Source of the DNA: Geodermatophilaceae bacterium
GTDB taxonomy: Bacteria; Actinomycetota; Actinomycetes; Mycobacteriales; Geodermatophilaceae
Direction of reading: 5' to 3'
Assembly (NCBI GenBank): GCA_013814015.1
Contig: JACCQS010000286.1
Location: forward strand, 1-14,739
DNA: 14,739 bases
The notes below the pieces were generated by a model, which worked only from the letters and a program-made list of their open reading frames with translations, was not told the DNA's origin and made no database searches. The position numbers and the translations under genes are program-made. This document shows positions 1 to 6,263 of this stretch, piece after piece (position 1 is the stretch's first letter; the number at the start of each line of letters is the position of its first letter).

Positions 1-2
1 GT

Positions 3-275
3 GGCGCGGGGTCACTGGTCAACATCAGCGGCGCGGGTGTGGTCAGCAGCACCGATCGTGGCCAGGACGCCCAGGCTCTGCTGGACTTCATGCTCTCGGA
101 GTCCGCCCAGAGCTACTTCGCGGAGACCACCTACGAGTACCCGATGGTCGACGGCGCTGCGCCTCCGGACGGGCTGCCGACCCTGGAGGAACTCGATGCT
201 CCGGACCTCGACCTGTCCGATCTGGACAGCCTCGGGGAGACCCTCGAGCTGATCAACGAGGTGGGCCTGACCTGA
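3..275 (+). CDS. Iron(III)-type ABC transporter substrate-binding protein, C-terminal fragment
   Basis: Only the last 90 residues lie in the window; the 5' part is cut off by the window edge. The fragment begins GSLVNISGAGVV, then has a helix of the form QDAQALLDFMLSESAQ and a YEYPMVDG strand. This is the usual C-terminal pattern of Fbp/Fut-type ferric-iron binding proteins (the 'N-x-SGAGVV' and 'E-YPV' regions). The tail is very acidic, with repeated DL/LD pairs (about residues 60-80), before ending in INEVGLT. In the family this lipoprotein captures Fe3+ outside the membrane and hands it to the permease. It is followed directly by the permease and ATPase genes, which supports an importer operon. 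Specificity for iron rather than another ligand such as thiamine or a phosphonate is inferred from resemblance, because the ligand-binding Tyr/His residues are outside the window. Confidence 0.8.
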   Translation, partial: GAGSLVNISGAGVVSSTDRGQDAQALLDFMLSESAQSYFAETTYEYPMVDGAAPPDGLPTLEELDAPDLDLSDLDSLGETLELINEVGLT

Positions 276-334
276 CCCTCACACTCCCACGCAGCCGCCA
301 GCGCGGTCGGCGGCGCCTGCCCGCGCTGCTGACC

Positions 335-1849
335 GTGCCGGCCTGCGTGGCGGCGGTGATCGCGCTACTGCCACTGGGCTACCTGGTGGTGGTCGCGGCG
401 CGGGCCGACCCGGCGGTCCTGCTCGCACAGGTGGTACGGCCGCGCAGCCTGATGCTGCTCGCCTCCAGCGTCGGGCTCGCTGCGACGGTCACCGCAGTAT
501 CGGTCGTCCTCGGCGTCGGCGCCGCATGGCTGATCGAACGCACGACGCTGCGTGGCCGCCGGATCTGGGGCGTCCTGGCCGCTCTGCCATTGGCGATCCC
601 GTCCTATGTGGCCGCATTCAGCTGGATCTCCGCCTTTCCCGATCTCGCTGGATTTTCCGGTGCGGTGATCGTGCTGAGCCTGTCCTGCTTCCCGTACGTG
701 TATCTACCCACGGCGGCGGCCCTACGCCGGCTGGACCCCGCGATGGAGGAGACCTCCCGGTCCCTCGGCATCGGCCCGTACGCCACTTTCTGGCGAGTCA
801 CCCTGCCGCAACTGCGCCCCGCTGTGGCAGCTGGCGCGCTGCTGGTCTCCCTCTACACGCTGTCGGACTTCGGTGCGGTGTCGATCCTGCGCTACGACAC
901 CTTCACCCGGGTCATCTTCACCTCGTTCAACTCGAGCTTCGATCGAACCCCGGCCGTTGTCCTGTCCGGCATGTTGGTCCTGGTGACCGCAGTGATCGTT
1001 CTGGCCGAGGCGCGGACTCGCGGTCGGGCGCGCTACGCCCGACTGGGATCTGGTGCAGCGCGTCTGTCGGCGCGGATCTCGCTGGGGCGCATGCGTACTG
1101 CGGCCTACGGCGGGCTCGGTCTGCTGGCTGCCACGGCACTCGGCGTTCCCCTGCTCAGCATGGCCTATTGGCTCTCGGTCGGCCGGTCCGGAGAGTTGGA
1201 CCTGCCTCGCATCATGGCGGCGGTGGGCGGGTCCCTGGTCCTGGCCGGTGGAGGGGCCGTGGTCACGATGTTGCTCGCGCTCCCTGTCGGCCTGCTCGCA
1301 GCTCGGTACACCGGCCGACTACCGGGCTTGCTGGAGCGGGCTACCTATCTGGGCCATGCCGTCCCGGCGATCGTGATCGCTCTGTCGCTGGTGTTCTTCA
1401 CCGTGCGGTACGCCTTCGGCCTGTATCTGACTGTTCCGCTGGTGCTGTTCGCCTATGCGGTGCTCTTCCTCCCGCTCGCCGTCGGGGCGGTCCGCGCCTC
1501 GGCTGCGCAAAGCCCACCGGTGTTCGAAGAGGTAGCCCGGTCCCTGGGCCGCAGGCCCCGGCAGGTGCTCCGTACGATCACCCTTCCGCTGGCCGCACCG
1601 GGAATCGCAGCCGGGACGGCGCTGGTGTTCCTGGCGGCGATGAAGGAGTTGACGGCGACCCTGGTGCTGCATCCAACCGGCATGGACACCCTCGCCATCC
1701 GGCTGTGGACCGAGACTTCCACCCGCTCCTATGCCGCTGCTGCCCCCTACGCCGCCCTCTTGATGCTGGTTTCGGTCGTGCCCACCTACCTGCTGGGTCG
1801 CGACCGTCGACGCACCGGCGGGCTTGCCGACCTCGAGCCACAGGCATGA
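335..1849 (+). CDS. Fused two-domain ABC transporter permease (Fbp/Sfu-type iron uptake)
   Basis: This integral membrane channel of a binding-protein-dependent importer has about 504 residues, the usual size for the SfuB/FbpB/ThiP group in which two permease modules are fused. Each half carries an EAA cytoplasmic loop that contacts the ATPase: EETSRSLGIGPYATFWRV near residues 138-155 and EEVARSLGRRPRQVLRTI near 398-415. Many hydrophobic segments (for example residues 5-22, 42-66 and 78-98) fit about 12 transmembrane helices. GTG at 335 is the first conventional start. However, the frame stays open upstream and encodes an Arg-rich stretch joining the first helix, so the real start may be a CTG at 272 overlapping the previous stop codon. 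The 3' end overlaps the ATPase start by ATGA, which indicates translational coupling. Function is confident; iron as substrate is inferred. Confidence 0.9.
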   Translation: MPACVAAVIALLPLGYLVVVAARADPAVLLAQVVRPRSLMLLASSVGLAATVTAVSVVLGVGAAWLIERTTLRGRRIWGVLAALPLAIPSYVAAFSWISAFPDLAGFSGAVIVLSLSCFPYVYLPTAAALRRLDPAMEETSRSLGIGPYATFWRVTLPQLRPAVAAGALLVSLYTLSDFGAVSILRYDTFTRVIFTSFNSSFDRTPAVVLSGMLVLVTAVIVLAEARTRGRARYARLGSGAARLSARISLGRMRTAAYGGLGLLAATALGVPLLSMAYWLSVGRSGELDLPRIMAAVGGSLVLAGGGAVVTMLLALPVGLLAARYTGRLPGLLERATYLGHAVPAIVIALSLVFFTVRYAFGLYLTVPLVLFAYAVLFLPLAVGAVRASAAQSPPVFEEVARSLGRRPRQVLRTITLPLAAPGIAAGTALVFLAAMKELTATLVLHPTGMDTLAIRLWTETSTRSYAAAAPYAALLMLVSVVPTYLLGRDRRRTGGLADLEPQA

Positions 1850-2919
1850 GCGCACTCAGCGTGTCGGGTGTCGACAAGTCCTTCGGCCGTACGCCCGTTC
1901 TGCGCCACCTGTCCCTCGACGTGGCCCAAGGATCGATCGCGGCGGTGCTCGGGCCCTCGGGCTGCGGGAAGACCACCCTGCTTCGGATCCTCGCCGGGTT
2001 CGAGGCGCCCGACGCGGGAGAGGTCCGGATCGGTGGCCGGGTCGTCGCCGGTCCCTCCGGAGAGGTTCCGCCGGAGCGGCGCGCCATCGGATTCGTCCCG
2101 CAGGAGGGCGCCCTGTTCCCGCACCTGAGCGTGCGCCGCAATGTCGGATACGGTCTTGGCCGCTGCGCTGACCGGTCCGCTCGGGTACTCGAGGTGTTGG
2201 ATCTGGTCGGTCTGGCCCACCTGGTCGACCGGATGCCCCACGAACTGTCCGGCGGGCAGCAGCAGCGCGTCGCCGTTGCGCGTGCGCTGGCGCCCCGGCC
2301 GGCCCTGGTGCTGCTGGACGAACCGTTCAGTTCATTGGATGCCGGCCTACGCGGAGAGGTCAGATCGGTTGTCTCAGCCGCGATGCGTGCCGATGGCGCC
2401 ACGGCCGTTCTGGTCACCCATGACCAGGAGGAGGCGCTGTCCTGTGCTGACCTGGTCGCGGTGATGCAGCATGGCGGCATCGTTCAGGCCGCCGACCCGA
2501 TCACCGTCTACAGAGCGCCCAGTGACCTCGACGTGGCCGAGTTCGTGGGCGATGCAGTCAAGGTGCGGGCCACCTTCACCGGCGGGTTCGCCGAGACCGA
2601 AGTGGGCAGGCTGCCACTACGCGCACCGCTCCCCCCGGATGGTTCGGGGATTGCGCTGATCCGCCCGGAGCAGTTCGTTGTCACCGACCGGAACGGAAGC
2701 GCGGCTCCGAGCACCGAGTACGGCCCGGCCGTGGCTGCTACCGCCGGCCAGCAGTCCTTCCTCGGTCATGACGCACTGCTTGCGATCTCGCTGTCGTCGG
2801 GCGCCGTGGTCACCGCGAGATCGTTGGATCCCGGTCCGGCGGGGGAGCGACCGGTCTGGCTTTCGGTGCGGGGGCCGGTCAACGGTTACGTACGTGGGGG
2901 GAAGACCCAGCGCTTGTAG
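1846..2919 (+). CDS. ABC transporter ATP-binding protein (FbpC-like)
   Basis: This 357-residue ATPase powers the importer encoded just upstream. All nucleotide-binding motifs are present. Walker A is GPSGCGKT (residues 36-43), the Q-loop glutamine is Q86 in FVPQEG, and the signature LSGGQQQRVAVARALA starts at residue 134. Walker B is LVLLDEP (154-160), the D-loop is SSLD (162-165), and the switch histidine is H192 in VTHDQEEA. The region after about residue 240 is a TOBE-like regulatory domain (EFVGDAVKVRA, then ALIRPEQF), as in FbpC/PotA-type ATPases. The ATG at 1846 overlaps the permease stop (ATGA). The frame is open far upstream inside the permease gene, but that extension is only a shadow. 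The last 34 bases overlap the convergent GtrA-like gene. The domain call is firm; the iron assignment comes from operon context. Confidence 0.93.
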   Translation: MSALSVSGVDKSFGRTPVLRHLSLDVAQGSIAAVLGPSGCGKTTLLRILAGFEAPDAGEVRIGGRVVAGPSGEVPPERRAIGFVPQEGALFPHLSVRRNVGYGLGRCADRSARVLEVLDLVGLAHLVDRMPHELSGGQQQRVAVARALAPRPALVLLDEPFSSLDAGLRGEVRSVVSAAMRADGATAVLVTHDQEEALSCADLVAVMQHGGIVQAADPITVYRAPSDLDVAEFVGDAVKVRATFTGGFAETEVGRLPLRAPLPPDGSGIALIRPEQFVVTDRNGSAAPSTEYGPAVAATAGQQSFLGHDALLAISLSSGAVVTARSLDPGPAGERPVWLSVRGPVNGYVRGGKTQRL

Positions 2920-3338
2920 GCAAGAAAACGGATCACGGTTCCGATCGCAATCGAAGCGATGTTCGTCAGCTGCAGCACCAGCACACTTGTCTGGCCGAGT
3001 GGATACCGGACCACGCCGATCATCACCAGGCTCAGGGCCAAGGTCAGCGCGTTGACCAGGAAGAAGATCGGGTACTCCCGTCGGATTCCGGTCCGTTCCC
3101 GATGGGCGAAGGACCAGTGCCGGTGCATGAAGTAGGCCGTGGTGGTGGTGATGGAGGTTGAGACGATCTTGGCGACAAGTGCGTCCGCGCCGATGACGAC
3201 GTACATCAGCTGGAACAGCGCGACGTCCAAGGCGAAGTTGATCGCGCCGACGACCCCGAACGCGGACAGTTCCTTGAGCAGCACCCGCCAGGTATCGCGC
3301 AGGGTCGCCCTGATTCCCGCTGCGGCCGCCACATGCAC
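2886..3338 (-). CDS. GtrA-like small membrane protein
   Basis: This 150-residue protein has four predicted transmembrane helices (about residues 25-49, 52-71, 90-111 and 117-139). It has the two conserved GtrA-family boxes: AYFMHRHWSFAHR after helix 2 and RFLAYKRWVFP at the C-terminus. GtrA-family proteins are thought to move or position polyprenyl-linked sugars across the membrane for cell-surface polysaccharide modification, although many members are uncharacterised. The start is taken as GTG at 3338, with a second GTG two codons later. The reading frame runs on upstream without a stop, but that stretch is antisense to the enoyl-CoA hydratase gene. The gene is divergent from that hydratase and convergent with the ABC ATPase, overlapping its last 34 bases. 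No glycosyltransferase partner is adjacent, so its sugar substrate cannot be inferred. Confidence 0.87.
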   Translation of the reverse strand: MHVAAAAGIRATLRDTWRVLLKELSAFGVVGAINFALDVALFQLMYVVIGADALVAKIVSTSITTTTAYFMHRHWSFAHRERTGIRREYPIFFLVNALTLALSLVMIGVVRYPLGQTSVLVLQLTNIASIAIGTVIRFLAYKRWVFPPRT

Positions 3339-3374
3339 AAGCCTACGGCCGCCTGAGCGACCCTCCCGCCTGGC

Positions 3375-3380
3375 TAGGCT
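3375..3380 (+). promoter_or_regulatory. Candidate -10 box (TAGGCT) for the enoyl-CoA hydratase gene
   Basis: TAGGCT fits the actinobacterial TAnnnT -10 consensus and lies in the 84-base divergent gap between the GtrA-like gene and the hydratase. A start about seven bases downstream would give a leader of roughly 35 bases that contains the GGAGG at 3413-3417. No convincing -35 was seen. The same hexamer occurs before the cysteine desulfurase gene. Confidence 0.4.
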
Positions 3381-3422
3381 CAGGGAGTTGGCCAGTGGAT
3401 CGACCAAGTAGCGGAGGCTCGT

Positions 3423-4208
3423 GTGGCAAGTGCGGAGTTCGTCACCCTGGAGGTGGCCGACGGGATCGGGACCATCCGACTCTCGCGCCCGCCGATGAAC
3501 GCGCTCAACCGGCAGTTGCAGGAGGAGATCCGCGGCTGCGCACTCGAGGCGGGTGCACGCGCGGACGTGCGCGCGGTGATCGTGTACGGCGGGGAGAAGG
3601 TGTTCGCCGCCGGGGCCGATATCAAGGAAATGAGCTCCATGGGCTACAACGACATGGCCTCGCGAGCCCATGAGCTCTCCGGGTCGTTCAGCGCGGTCGC
3701 GGCCATCCCGAAGCCGACCATCGCCGCCATCACCGGCTATGCGCTCGGTGGCGGGTACGAACTCGCGTTGTGCTGCGATTTCCGGATCGCCGGGGAGAAC
3801 GCCAAGGTCGGCCAACCCGAGATCCTGTTGGGCATCATCCCGGGAGCCGGTGGGACACAGCGCCTCGCCCGCTTGGTGGGGCCGGCCAAGGCCAAGGACA
3901 TCGTCTACACAGGGCGTTTCGTGGGCGCGGAGGAGGCGCTGGCGATCGGGATGGTGGACGTCGTCGTCGGTCCGGACGACGTCTACGACACTGCGATGCA
4001 GATGGCCGAAAAATTCTCGAGAGGTCCCGCCGCGGCGTTGCGGGCGGCAAAGGCCGCAATCGACGGTGGCCTCGACGGCGACCTCGCCAGTGGATTGAGG
4101 CTCGAGAGCACTCTGTTCGCGGCCTTGTTCGCCACCGAGGACCAGAAGCTCGGCATGGATTCCTTCGTCGAGAACGGTCCTGGCAAGGCCGAGTTCACCG
4201 GGCGCTAG
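3423..4208 (+). CDS. Enoyl-CoA hydratase/isomerase family protein (EchA17-like crotonase)
   Basis: This 261-residue crotonase-fold enzyme is of typical length. The predicted reaction is hydration of trans-2-enoyl-CoA to 3-hydroxyacyl-CoA in fatty-acid beta-oxidation. The first oxyanion-hole segment is FAAGADIKEM (61-70). The second is GYALGGGYELALCCD (105-119). The two glutamates expected of true hydratases are present: E113 in GGGYELA and E133 in QPEILLGIIPGAGG. That argues for hydratase chemistry rather than another crotonase reaction. GTG at 3423 is chosen because GGAGG at 3413-3417 sits five bases upstream and the protein then begins just before the usual first strand (EFVTLEVADGIGTIRL). 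Position before a methyltransferase gene matches what I recall of M. tuberculosis echA17 (Rv3039c). The acyl-chain preference is unknown. Confidence 0.93.
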   Translation: MASAEFVTLEVADGIGTIRLSRPPMNALNRQLQEEIRGCALEAGARADVRAVIVYGGEKVFAAGADIKEMSSMGYNDMASRAHELSGSFSAVAAIPKPTIAAITGYALGGGYELALCCDFRIAGENAKVGQPEILLGIIPGAGGTQRLARLVGPAKAKDIVYTGRFVGAEEALAIGMVDVVVGPDDVYDTAMQMAEKFSRGPAAALRAAKAAIDGGLDGDLASGLRLESTLFAALFATEDQKLGMDSFVENGPGKAEFTGR

Positions 4209-4241
4209 GACTTCGGTGATGACCTCCGGGACCGGCGCAGC

Positions 4242-5198
4242 GTGACCGGCGTCAGCCGAGCCGAGATAGAGGCGGCCCGCGGGGATCCCAAACAGGCCAA
4301 CGTGCTCTACCACGACTGGGAGAGCACGACCTACGACGAGAAATGGTCGATCTCCTACGACGAACGGTGCATCAACTATGCAGCCGATCGGTTCGTGGCG
4401 ATTGCCGGGCGAGGAGGTTGGCCGTACCCGCATGCTCTGGAACTCGGTTGCGGCACAGGCTTTTTCACCTTGAATCTGATGCAAGCCGGCGTGATCCAAC
4501 ACGGCAGCGTCACCGACATCTCACCGGGCATGGTGGCCGCGGCCCTGCGCAACGCAAAGGGTCTCGGGTTATCCGTCGATGGCCGGATCGCCGACGCGGA
4601 GTTCATCCCGTACGAGGACGAGAGCTTCGATCTGGTTGTCGGACATGCGTTTCTGCATCACTTGCCCGACGTCGAACGGTCATTGCGAGAGACGCTGCGG
4701 GTGCTCAAGCCGGGTGGTCGATTCGTGTTCGCCGGGGAGCCGACGAAGTGGGGGGACAAGGTCGCTCGACGGCTCGGGCAGGCAACGTGGTGGGCCTGTA
4801 CCCGGGCTACGCGGCTCCCCGGGCTCGAGAAATGGCGGCGTCCGCAGGCCGAACTCGAGGAATCCTCCGAGGCGGCCGCGCTGGAAGCCGTAGTGGATCA
4901 GCACACCTTCGTGCCGGCCCACCTACGCAGGATGGCAATCGTGGCCGGTGCGGTGGATGTGGCGGTCCGTACCGAGGAGTTGACCGCTGCCTGGTTCGGC
5001 TGGCCGGTACGCACATTCGAGGCCGCCGTGCCCGTGGGCAAGCTCGGTTTCGGATGGGCGAACTTCGCCTATCGCTCATGGCTGGCCCTGTCGGCGCTGG
5101 ACAGCCGAGTCCTGTCACGTTTCATGCCGGCCGGACTGTTCTACAACGCCTTGGTCACCGGCGTGAAACCGGCTCCGCCGGAGTCGTTGATCGGCTGA
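4242..5198 (+). CDS. Class I SAM-dependent methyltransferase
   Basis: This 318-residue protein has a Rossmann-type methyltransferase core. Motif I is ALELGCGTGFF (65-75), the ribose-binding acidic residue is D92 in VTDISPGM, the motif II region is DLVVGHAFLHHLPD (130-143), and motif III is LRVLKPGGRFVFAGEP (152-166). About 150 residues follow the core. They contain hydrophobic and aromatic patches (PVRTFEAAVPVGKLGFGWANF) that may bind substrate or membrane. The N-terminal YHDWESTTYDEKWSISYD segment is characteristic of an actinobacterial subfamily that I associate with Rv3038c, whose target is not established to my knowledge. The GTG start at 4242 is weakly supported (GGGA about ten bases upstream) and overlaps the stop of an eight-codon ORF by GTGA. 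The gene follows the hydratase by 33 bases, so co-transcription is likely. The substrate is not deducible from sequence. Confidence 0.88.
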   Translation: MTGVSRAEIEAARGDPKQANVLYHDWESTTYDEKWSISYDERCINYAADRFVAIAGRGGWPYPHALELGCGTGFFTLNLMQAGVIQHGSVTDISPGMVAAALRNAKGLGLSVDGRIADAEFIPYEDESFDLVVGHAFLHHLPDVERSLRETLRVLKPGGRFVFAGEPTKWGDKVARRLGQATWWACTRATRLPGLEKWRRPQAELEESSEAAALEAVVDQHTFVPAHLRRMAIVAGAVDVAVRTEELTAAWFGWPVRTFEAAVPVGKLGFGWANFAYRSWLALSALDSRVLSRFMPAGLFYNALVTGVKPAPPESLIG

Positions 5199-5222
5199 AT
5201 GTCCTGCTTGGAAGCGGGCGGC

Positions 5223-5456
5223 TCAGGCGTCCTCGGGGTTGCGGGATTGCTCGGCACCGCGAGCCTCGGCTCCGGTCTGGCCGGCGTAACCCTCGTCCTG
5301 ACCGGCGGTACGGCCGACGAAGACGCCGGACTCCCCGGCGCCGGTGGTCGAATTACTGTCACCGCCCTGGGATTCGGGATCTCCACCGGTGGGTCGGCCA
5401 GTCGCCTCCGCCTCGTCGTCGGGGACGTCGGATTCGGCTCCGGATTGCTTGTCCAC
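5223..5456 (-). CDS. Small acidic, probably disordered protein of unknown function
   Basis: This is a 77-residue leftward ORF starting at GTG 5456. Directly upstream is AAGGAGG (about three bases before the start), one of the strongest Shine-Dalgarno sequences in the window, which is the main reason to call it real. The protein is rich in Gly, Asp, Glu, Ser and Thr, with no hydrophobic segment, so it is likely soluble and unstructured. The only block that looks conserved is near the C-terminus, GVFVGRTAGQDEGYAGQTGAEAR. It lies convergent to the methyltransferase (24-base gap) and divergent from the acyltransferase. I do not recognise a function. The opposite strand is also open here but gives a low-complexity Gly/Ala sequence without a ribosome-binding site. 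Confidence 0.68.
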   Translation of the reverse strand: MDKQSGAESDVPDDEAEATGRPTGGDPESQGGDSNSTTGAGESGVFVGRTAGQDEGYAGQTGAEARGAEQSRNPEDA

Positions 5457-5506
5457 GATCCTCCTTCGGCGGGCGGTGCCGGGGCCGGCTCCGCGCTCGG
5501 TCGCCC

Positions 5507-5512
5507 ACGTTA
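5507..5512 (-). promoter_or_regulatory. Candidate -10 box (TAACGT) for the small acidic gene
   Basis: Read leftward this is TAACGT, matching TAnnnT. It would give a leader of about 45 bases carrying the AAGGAGG site. It overlaps by two bases the rightward candidate -10 at 5511-5516. No clear -35 is visible, so this is tentative. Confidence 0.3.
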
Positions 5513-5516
5513 CCGT
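5511..5516 (+). promoter_or_regulatory. Candidate -10 box (TACCGT) for a leaderless acyltransferase transcript
   Basis: TACCGT ends seven bases before the GTG at 5524, so transcription would begin at or next to the start codon. This fits the absence of a Shine-Dalgarno sequence before that gene. No convincing -35 is visible. Confidence 0.35.
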
Positions 5517-5523
5517 TGCCGTC

Positions 5524-6252
5524 GTGGCGAACCGGACACCTGTCGACGCAGGTCAGCCACCTCCATTCAAGTTCCTCTCCGCGGCCTCGCTGCGGTGGGT
5601 GGTCCGGCATCGCGCGTGGACGCCGTACTACCTGGTCCGGTACCTGCGTTTGCTGCGGCTGCGAGGCAGGCATCCCTCGATCATCTGGCAGGGCATGGTT
5701 TTTCTGGGCCGCCGGGTCGAACTCGAAGCGCGGCCGGGCTACGGTCGGCTGATCCTCGGTAGCTTCGTACACATCGGGAACGACACGGCGCTGCGGTCTC
5801 ATGAGGGGACCCTGCGGGTCGGTGAGAAGACGGTTTTCGGGCGCGACACGATCGTGAACTCCTATCTCGACGTGGAGATCGGCCCAGGAGCGCTGATCTC
5901 GGATTTCGTCTATATCGCTGACTTCGACCACCGAACAGAAGACCTGCACCGGCCGATCAAGGACCAGGGCATCGTGAAGGCGCCGGTCCGGATCGGTGCC
6001 GGCTGCTGGTTGGGGGTCAAGGCGACGGTTTTGCGCGGGTGTGTGGTCGGCGACGGGGCGGTCGTCGGCGCAAACTCGGTGGTGACCCGACATGTCCCCC
6101 CGTACGCAGTCGTTGCCGGTGCCCCCGCACGGGTGATCGCCGATCGACAGGCCGCCGCCGCTGTCGCGGAGCGAACTCGCGAGGCCCTGGACGACATCGG
6201 GGTGAAGACCGCTCGTGCTGCCCGTGCTCATGCCGGTGAGAGCGCCGACTAG
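5524..6252 (+). CDS. Hexapeptide-repeat (left-handed beta-helix) acyltransferase
   Basis: This 242-residue protein has imperfect [LIV]-G-x4 repeats from about residue 76 to 205 (LILGSFVHIG, LRVGEKTVFG, VEIGPGALIS, VRIGAGCWLG, CVVGDGAVVG), ending in the AVVAGAPARVI cap. This is the fold of CoA-dependent sugar O-acyltransferases. H136 in YIADFDHRTED sits where the catalytic histidine of the family occurs. The N-terminal part (RWVVRHRAWTPYYLVRYLRLLRLR, about 24-47) is basic and amphipathic and may bind membrane or polymer. The GTG at 5524 is the first start past the intergenic region; longer in-frame extensions run antisense to the small acidic gene. The protein closely resembles what I recall of Rv3034c, from a neighbourhood linked to methylglucose lipopolysaccharide. 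The acceptor is unknown; acylation of a glucan is only a hypothesis. Confidence 0.9.
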   Translation: MANRTPVDAGQPPPFKFLSAASLRWVVRHRAWTPYYLVRYLRLLRLRGRHPSIIWQGMVFLGRRVELEARPGYGRLILGSFVHIGNDTALRSHEGTLRVGEKTVFGRDTIVNSYLDVEIGPGALISDFVYIADFDHRTEDLHRPIKDQGIVKAPVRIGAGCWLGVKATVLRGCVVGDGAVVGANSVVTRHVPPYAVVAGAPARVIADRQAAAAVAERTREALDDIGVKTARAARAHAGESAD

Positions 6253-6255
6253 CGT
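6250..6255 (+). promoter_or_regulatory. Candidate -10 box (TAGCGT) before the IlvG-like gene
   Basis: TAGCGT begins at the stop codon of the acyltransferase gene and ends eight bases before ATG 6264. That spacing suits a leaderless or nearly leaderless mRNA. No Shine-Dalgarno sequence precedes that ATG, which is consistent. The gap is only 11 bases, so simple read-through from upstream is also possible. Confidence 0.35.
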
Positions 6256-6263
6256 GGCTTGGC

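Noticed and set aside
526..1845. Long open stretch in the ATPase frame upstream of its ATG, giving a potential 797-residue protein
   Set aside because: It is an Arg/Pro/Gly-rich shadow of the permease gene; all ABC ATPase motifs begin after ATG 1846, which overlaps the permease stop as expected for an operon.
1578..2480. Leftward 300-codon ORF opposite the permease/ATPase genes
   Set aside because: Arg/Pro/Ser-rich shadow typical of the antisense strand in high-GC DNA, with no start signal.
3339..4502. Leftward extension of the GtrA-like ORF to 538 residues
   Set aside because: The extra sequence is antisense to the hydratase and methyltransferase genes and has no family features; the GtrA domain is complete from GTG 3338.
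5199..5762. Rightward 187-codon ORF across the methyltransferase-acyltransferase gap
   Set aside because: Low-complexity Gly/Ala/Ser-rich translation, no ribosome-binding site, and it overlaps both the better-supported small acidic gene and the acyltransferase.
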